Assembly (NCBI RefSeq): GCF_040218225.1
Contig: NZ_JAVJQO010000006.1
Location: forward strand, 1 to 64,000
Source of the DNA: Gracilimonas sp.
Lineage (GTDB): Bacteria > Bacteroidota > Rhodothermia > Balneolales > Balneolaceae
Length of the DNA stretch: 64,000 bases
Direction: 5' to 3'
Part shown: positions 58,853-64,000 of the stretch, in pieces
Numbering within the stretch: position 1 is the stretch's first letter
How the letters are laid out: each line of letters opens with the position of its first letter
Position numbers and translations under genes: made by a program
Notes under the pieces: model-generated
What the model was told of the DNA's origin: nothing
The model's database searches: none
The model's input: only the letters and a program-made list of their open reading frames with translations

Positions 58853-60508
58853 TTACTCGGAAACACCATACACCTTTTCACCAGCAACCCATGTTTCCAG
58901 AATGTTTACTTTCCAGATTTCACTGGCAGGAATCTCAAAATAATCCTGATCAATAATTACAAAATCAGCCCACTTTCCTTTTTCTATTGAACCGATTACA
59001 TCTTCCTGGTGAGCGGAATAAGCAGCATCGACGGTAAAAGCTTTGAGTGCTTGCTCTCTGCTCAGCGATTCATCCGGATACCAGCCATTGGGTGGGTTTC
59101 CCTGGTGATCCATTCGGGTTACTGCAGAATATAATCCCCAAAAAGGGTTTGAAGGCTCAACCGGAAAATCAGAACCGGCAGCAACTACTGTTCCCTGATC
59201 TAAAAACGTCTGCCAGGCATAGCCGCCTTCGATTCGTTCTTCTCCGACCCGATCAACCGCCATATTTTTATCGCTGGTGGCATGTCTGGGCTGCATAGAG
59301 GCAATTATATCTAATTCTTTAAATCGTGGGATATCTTCAAGGGCTACTATCTGGGCATGCTCAATTCTGTGCCGAAGCCCCTGATTTCCAAGTTCATCCC
59401 GAATATGAGCAAAAGCATCCAGGATCACGCGGTTTGCCCGGTCTCCGATAGCATGCACATTGGTTTGAAAACCTGCAGAAGCAGTTGTCATCATTGTCTT
59501 GTTAAATTCTTCCTGATCGGCAAACAGTAATCCACGGTTACCGGGATCATCAGAATAGGGCTCAATCATAGCTGCTCCCCTGCTCCCAAGTGCCCCATCC
59601 GAATAAAGCTTTACACTTCTCAGAGCCAATCGGTCATTCGCGTATGATTCTACCGGTCCATTCTGAGAAAGCTCTTCAAAGGCCTCCATACCGCCAATCA
59701 TAGCATAAACTCGGGTGGTCATTTTATCCTGATCAGCAAATTCTTTATAAATTTCCCAGTTTTTAGCGCTTACGCCAGCATCATGAACCGATGTAAGTCC
59801 AACACTAGCCATCTGCTTTAATGCTTCTTCCAGTGCCCGTTTTCTTTCAACTTCAGTGGGCTCTGGTATTACTTCATTGATATAATTTTCAGCTGCATCA
59901 ACAAAAACACCGGTAGCATTTCCGCTGGCATCCCGGATGATTTTACCGCCTTGAGGATCCGGAGTGTCTTTACTGATTTGAGCCAGCTCCATCGCTTTGG
60001 AATTTACCCAGCCAGCATGTCCGTCTACTCTTGAAAGATATACCGGACGATCAGGTACAACTCTGTCTAAATCTTCGGCGGTTGGAAATTCATTTTCTTC
60101 CCACAGGGTCTGATTCCAGCCACGACCCTGAATCCATTCCAGTTCAGGGTTTGCTTCCGCGTAAGCTTTGATAGTATCCAGTGTGGCTTCAAGTGATTCT
60201 ATACCCGCTACATTCACATTCAATTCCTGAAAACCCAGTCCCATTACATGTCCATGAGCATCAATTAAACCAGGAAGAACGGTCTTTCCTTCTAAATCAA
60301 TGACCTCTCCGGCAGCTCCATCAGAAAGTTCTTGTCCCCCAACCTGTTTTATTTTTCCATCTTCAATAATCATGGTTTCAAACGTGACGAGTGAATCTCC
60401 GGAAAATGTATATCCATTGGCATTGACAAAAGTTTTAACATCTCCGCTATTTGTACAAGCGCTTATTGAAATTGCGAGAGCAAAAAGAAAAACAAGTAGT
60501 TTTTTCAT
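58853..60508 (-). CDS. Amidohydrolase family lipoprotein (YtcJ/exoenzyme regulatory AepA-like)
   Basis: 551 residues from the ATG starting the lipoprotein signal (MKKLLVFLFALAISISAC); an in-frame ATG 22 codons upstream gives an unlikely cytoplasmic prefix. The metal site motif is LPGLIDAHGHVMG, followed by VPDRPVYLSRVDGHAGWVNS, HDAGV, VHAIGDRAN and GSDFPVEPSNPFWG. These are the set seen in YtcJ-like metal-dependent hydrolases. Substrate unknown; the lipid anchor places it in the envelope. Confidence 0.92.
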   Translation of the reverse strand: MKKLLVFLFALAISISACTNSGDVKTFVNANGYTFSGDSLVTFETMIIEDGKIKQVGGQELSDGAAGEVIDLEGKTVLPGLIDAHGHVMGLGFQELNVNVAGIESLEATLDTIKAYAEANPELEWIQGRGWNQTLWEENEFPTAEDLDRVVPDRPVYLSRVDGHAGWVNSKAMELAQISKDTPDPQGGKIIRDASGNATGVFVDAAENYINEVIPEPTEVERKRALEEALKQMASVGLTSVHDAGVSAKNWEIYKEFADQDKMTTRVYAMIGGMEAFEELSQNGPVESYANDRLALRSVKLYSDGALGSRGAAMIEPYSDDPGNRGLLFADQEEFNKTMMTTASAGFQTNVHAIGDRANRVILDAFAHIRDELGNQGLRHRIEHAQIVALEDIPRFKELDIIASMQPRHATSDKNMAVDRVGEERIEGGYAWQTFLDQGTVVAAGSDFPVEPSNPFWGLYSAVTRMDHQGNPPNGWYPDESLSREQALKAFTVDAAYSAHQEDVIGSIEKGKWADFVIIDQDYFEIPASEIWKVNILETWVAGEKVYGVSE

Positions 60509-60679
60509 ATGTATGATTTGATTAGAATTTCTTGAATATAAGGAAAGGAATGGGCTTTGATAAGCGTTTTGCAAGCTTTGATGTTTTTCACATTAAGGTT
60601 GTATAATATTCGGTAATTACTGTTGATAATAATTTTGAATAGAATTATTTAGCTCCAAAATAAAAGGAAGTCTTACTTA

Positions 60680-62737
60680 TTGAATCATCTGCAGTTCACA
60701 TATAGCTTGTTACTTTTTCTGGTTTTCATCCTTGGCATCCCGGGGTATTCACAAAATACTGAAGCTGACAGCCTCAGGAATATTATAAATGCATACAATA
60801 CTGATTCCTCTATAGAAGACACCACACTGGTCAATACACTTATAGAGTTGAGTACATTCTATCGCTTTTCTGATATGGATAGTACCCTAAAGTATGCTAA
60901 CCTAGCTGCTTCGGAAGCCATTAATGCTGATTTCACCAAAGGAAAATTAAATGCCCGTTATTTACAGGCTATTGTTTATTACAACCGCGGGGATTATGAA
61001 AGAACGGCTGAAATAGCTCGTCAATCTTTAGGCGAAGCCGGAAGTGAACAGTTCAAGCAGGAACGAGCACTGCTTAATCAGTTAATAGGAATTTCATATT
61101 CTGCCCGGGGAAGCTACCAACCCGGACTTAGTTATTTCTTCGAAGCTTATGATCTTTTTAAAGAACTTGGAAATGATTTAGGCACCTTTCAAAACCTCAA
61201 TAATATTGGGGTAAGTTACCTGAAGCTGGAAGATTATGAAGAGGCTCTTGCTATTTTTTCAGAGCTCGATTCCCTTCGCTCACTTGAACCATCTACCATT
61301 TCCATTCCCGTGAACCTGGGATTTATCTATTATGAACTTGATCAGTTAGAAAAAGCAGAGCAACAATTGATGCGGGTTATAAATTTTGATGGATCTGATT
61401 TTGATCAGCGTGCAATTGGCCTCTCCACTTTTAAACTTGGTGAAATTCACCTCCGCTGGAGAAATTATTCCAAAGCTCTCGATTACTTCAATCGGTCTAT
61501 AGACAAGTATGAAGAGCTTGGCAACGAACTGGAAAAAGTACAGTCTTTAAACGGGATTGCTCGCAGCTATTTACAACAAGGAGCCTTAAATCAGGCATTA
61601 CGTTTCGGAAATAATGCCTTTAAAATAGCCAATGAGCTAGGCGGACTTCCTGAGAAAAACATGTCAGCCGGAACCCTTTATGAAATTCACAAAGCTCATG
61701 GGAATTTTGAGAATGCACTTAGCTATCATGAGATTTACAAAAATCTTTCTGACAGCTTAAGTAATGATGAAATAAATCGTGAGGTTGGAAGGCTGGAAGC
61801 GGAATACGAATTCCGTGAAAAAGAACTGCAAATGCGGGAAGCTCAGCAGCAACAAAATCTTGAAAACGCAAGTCGGGTTGCAAACAGAAATATTCTGATT
61901 CTAATTAGTCTATCCCTGTTATTTATTGCTGTGATTGTTGCTTATGCACAATACCGAAACTCTGCTCTTCGCAAGAAAGCAAACGATCTTCTTCGCGAAA
62001 AAAATGACCATATAGAACAGCAGGCCGTTCGTCTTGAGGAGATGAACGATATAAAAATGCATCTTTTCTCTATTATTGCACACGACCTGAGAGGTCCGCT
62101 GAGTTCGTTATATGGGTTTATCACTTTGAACCAAATGAATGAGCTTTCAAAAGAAAAGATACAGGAACTAATTCCTGAGCTGTCTGATAAATTCCGCTAT
62201 ACCTCCAATCTGCTGAATAATTTATTGAACTGGGCTAAAAGTCAGCTGGAAGGTTACAGAGTAATTCCTGAAGAGTTTAATTTGAGACAGTTGCTGGTGG
62301 AAAATCAGAAGCTTCTGGATTATCAGGCAAAAGAGAAGAACATCACGGTTAAAAATAACACTGATGATGAGACTGTATATGCGGATAAGAATATGATCAG
62401 CCTGGTACTGCTGAATCTTCTTTCAAACGCCATAAAATTTACTCCGGAAAATGGAAGCATCGCTCTTTGGACTGAGACGAAAGAACACCATATCCAATTT
62501 AGCATAAGAGATACGGGTGTCGGAATTCCTGAAGATAAGCTTACACTCTTATTTGAAGAATCCAGTTTTTACACAACTGATGGAACCAATAATGAAAAAG
62601 GTACCGGCCTTGGCTTGATGCTTTGCAAAGATTTTATCAAGAAAAACCATGGAAAGTTTTGGGCAGTCAGTGAAGTTGGAAAAGGAAGTACATTTAATTT
62701 TACGGTTCCAAAAACTAAAACTGCCTTCAAGAAATAA
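60680..62737 (+). CDS. Tetratricopeptide-repeat sensor histidine kinase
   Basis: 685 residues from a TTG start with AAGGAAG upstream. A signal peptide (ending GYSQ) leads into a periplasmic TPR array of about seven units (residues about 45-370). A coiled coil, one transmembrane helix (about 408-430), and the HisKA domain with phosphoacceptor His468 in IIAHDLRGPLSSL follow. The HATPase domain has the N box NLLSNAIKF, then DTGVGIP and GTGLGL. This is the TPR-sensor architecture of Bacteroidota. No response regulator is adjacent; the orphan receiver at 26340 is a conceivable partner. Its stop overlaps the converging Nudix gene. Confidence 0.92.
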   Translation: MNHLQFTYSLLLFLVFILGIPGYSQNTEADSLRNIINAYNTDSSIEDTTLVNTLIELSTFYRFSDMDSTLKYANLAASEAINADFTKGKLNARYLQAIVYYNRGDYERTAEIARQSLGEAGSEQFKQERALLNQLIGISYSARGSYQPGLSYFFEAYDLFKELGNDLGTFQNLNNIGVSYLKLEDYEEALAIFSELDSLRSLEPSTISIPVNLGFIYYELDQLEKAEQQLMRVINFDGSDFDQRAIGLSTFKLGEIHLRWRNYSKALDYFNRSIDKYEELGNELEKVQSLNGIARSYLQQGALNQALRFGNNAFKIANELGGLPEKNMSAGTLYEIHKAHGNFENALSYHEIYKNLSDSLSNDEINREVGRLEAEYEFREKELQMREAQQQQNLENASRVANRNILILISLSLLFIAVIVAYAQYRNSALRKKANDLLREKNDHIEQQAVRLEEMNDIKMHLFSIIAHDLRGPLSSLYGFITLNQMNELSKEKIQELIPELSDKFRYTSNLLNNLLNWAKSQLEGYRVIPEEFNLRQLLVENQKLLDYQAKEKNITVKNNTDDETVYADKNMISLVLLNLLSNAIKFTPENGSIALWTETKEHHIQFSIRDTGVGIPEDKLTLLFEESSFYTTDGTNNEKGTGLGLMLCKDFIKKNHGKFWAVSEVGKGSTFNFTVPKTKTAFKK

Positions 62738-63170
62738 ATTCGGACCAAAACTGTGATTTTATAAATTCTGGAGCTGTGTTCATTTCGGCTATTTCCCTCC
62801 GGCTGTAAAATCCAATGTTTCTGAGAATTTGTTGGTCAGATTCTAATTCCGGATCAGTACCCAGATTTAAACTGCCCCCTTCTTCTTTCACCAAAAAATA
62901 AAATTCAATGGCATGTATGGGGGGTTGAATCACCTGATTGATGTGGACTCTCGTCCCAACTGATATTTCCAGTCCGGTCTCTTCTTCAAACTCACGGATA
63001 AGAGCCTCTTCTATCGATTCCCCAAACTTGACCCCACCGCCGGGCGGAATCCAGGTCCATTGATTTGTAACCGGAGATCGCAGCTCGACAAGCAATAACT
63101 TTTCATCCTTAACCAGTAATCCACAAGATCGTATTCGTAAACGATTCGAGTAAGAATCTGACGTTATCAA
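62727..63170 (-). CDS. Nudix hydrolase
   Basis: 147 residues from a TTG that overlaps the pyrG stop (TTGA). The complete Nudix box GX5EX7REUXEEXGU runs from Gly45 to Leu67 (Glu51, Arg59, Glu60, Glu63, Glu64 present), so it should hydrolyse a nucleoside-diphosphate-linked compound. The position behind the CTP synthase gene suggests a nucleotide substrate, but this is inference. The final bases overlap the histidine-kinase gene on the other strand by 11. Confidence 0.88.
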   Translation of the reverse strand: MITSDSYSNRLRIRSCGLLVKDEKLLLVELRSPVTNQWTWIPPGGGVKFGESIEEALIREFEEETGLEISVGTRVHINQVIQPPIHAIEFYFLVKEEGGSLNLGTDPELESDQQILRNIGFYSRREIAEMNTAPEFIKSQFWSEFIS

Positions 63171-64000
63171 TTTTCAGCTACAGCTTTTTTAGCTTTTCGG
63201 GGCTCATATAATTTAGAAGATTTTGCATATTTGAGACTGGCTTTCACAAAATCAACAAAGAGTGGTTGTGGATTATTCACGGTACTGCGTAACTCAGGGT
63301 GAAACTGCACACCTACAAACCATGGATGATCAGGTATCTCCACAATCTCTACCAGATCACGTTCCGGGTTCATCCCCGCCAGTACCATTCCATTCTCGGT
63401 AAGTTTATATCTCAGGTTGTTGTTTACCTCATACCGGTGACGGTGTCGTTCCTCAACAACTTCCTGGCCATAAGCCTCAAAAGACTTTGTCCCCTCCTTC
63501 AGCTTACAGGTATACTTCCCAAGACGCATGGTACCACCCATATTCTCGATATTCTTTTGATCGTGCATAATATCGATGATGGGGTATTCGGTGTTTTCGT
63601 CAAACTCGGTGCTATTTGAGTCTTCCCACCCGCAAACATCTCTTGCATATTCAATGACTGCACACTGCATACCCAAACAAATTCCAAAAAATGGAATCTT
63701 ATTTACGCGGGCATATTCCACAGCTGCCAGTTTTCCGGAAATACCTCTGCCTCCAAAACCCGGTGCAACAAGTACACCCGATACATCTTTGAATTCTTTT
63801 TCGACGTTCTCACGAGACAGGTTATCAGATTGAATCCATTTAATGTTCACTTTGCAATCATTAACTGCTCCGGCATGAATGAAAGCTTCTACAATAGATT
63901 TATAGGAATCATGGTGTTCAACGTATTTCCCAACCAAAGCAATATTTATATCTCCCGATGGATTGCAAACTGCCTCAACAAATCCAATCCAGTTATCGAG
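63167..64000 (-). CDS. pyrG: CTP synthase, C-terminal part (cut by window edge)
   Basis: The 3' 277 codons of pyrG. The reading frame is open to the last base of the window, so the TTG at 63937 is not the start. This is the glutaminase domain: Cys nucleophile in FFGICLGMQCAVIEYARDV, oxyanion loop LVAPGFGGRG, and the His-Glu pair in VGVQFHPELRS. CTP synthase converts UTP to CTP with glutamine nitrogen. The missing N-terminal half holds the synthetase domain. A lysine-rich tail (KSSKLYEPRKAKKAVAEN) ends the protein. Confidence 0.95.
   Translation of the reverse strand, partial: LDNWIGFVEAVCNPSGDINIALVGKYVEHHDSYKSIVEAFIHAGAVNDCKVNIKWIQSDNLSRENVEKEFKDVSGVLVAPGFGGRGISGKLAAVEYARVNKIPFFGICLGMQCAVIEYARDVCGWEDSNSTEFDENTEYPIIDIMHDQKNIENMGGTMRLGKYTCKLKEGTKSFEAYGQEVVEERHRHRYEVNNNLRYKLTENGMVLAGMNPERDLVEIVEIPDHPWFVGVQFHPELRSTVNNPQPLFVDFVKASLKYAKSSKLYEPRKAKKAVAEN

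Overview
The window reads as a chromosomal segment from a member of the Bacteroidota/Balneolota side of the bacterial tree, most likely a Balneolaceae-like marine bacterium. This is inferred from family content: a SusC-like TonB receptor with a DUF4249 lipoprotein, DUF4159, DUF5916, DUF4097, DUF2805 and DUF819 proteins, a bacterial histone H1-like (Hc1-type) protein, an NagZ-type GH3/beta-lactamase fusion, and a few candidate TTG / TAnnTTTG promoters. Base composition looks moderate to low GC, although this was not computed. No rRNA, tRNA, CRISPR array or prophage was seen.

Layout. 1-1052 is a repeat-rich cassette built around a small GIY-YIG nuclease gene. 1220-5632 holds a TonB receptor/DUF4249 pair, a DUF4159 protein and a glyoxalase-like protein. 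5741-7756 is dnaG. 7984-15893 carries the GH3/beta-lactamase fusion, a two-lobed cytidine deaminase, a kinase-fold-like protein, the histone H1-like gene, a class A beta-lactamase-fold lipoprotein and several small proteins. 15952-22202 is a minus-strand block alaS-pdhA-pdhB-pdhC. 22381-30147 is mixed: membrane proteins, ferredoxin-NADP reductase, a beta-barrel, a helical-repeat protein, an orphan response regulator, a D-amino-acid-oxidase-like protein, MerC and a Fur-family regulator with a candidate operator. 30317-34988 has a creatininase-family enzyme, a Bax inhibitor-1 protein, small membrane proteins and a DUF5916 protein. 35111-38251 is a minus-strand operon of ECF sigma factor, HEAT-containing anti-sigma-like protein and two DUF4097 proteins. 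38511-41463 is tex followed by a REP-associated tyrosine transposase (RAYT) with hairpins on both sides. 41500-46886 holds an ArgD-like aminotransferase, anmK and a threonine synthase fused to a LeuA-type regulatory domain. 48267-52042 is the lysine/diaminopimelate cluster lysC-dapB-dapA-dapD. 52227-64000 has a DUF819 transporter-like protein, a pseudo-beta-lactamase/small membrane protein/RsmI-like trio, ankyrin, radical SAM, amidohydrolase, histidine kinase, Nudix, and the 3' part of pyrG cut by the window edge.

How the genes fit together. Central metabolism (the PDH complex), aspartate-family amino acid synthesis (lysC, dapBAD, threonine synthase, ArgD-like) and peptidoglycan recycling (NagZ-like GH3 domain, AnmK) are the clearest functional threads. 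The most unusual material is (i) two unrelated small-nuclease-plus-palindrome systems, GIY-YIG with nested inverted repeats and RAYT with TCT-loop hairpins, (ii) the threonine synthase/LeuA-regulatory-domain fusion, (iii) a cytidine deaminase with its dead lobe at the N terminus, and (iv) a membrane-anchored beta-lactamase-fold protein lacking the catalytic Ser-x-x-Lys, translationally coupled to an RsmI-like methylase.
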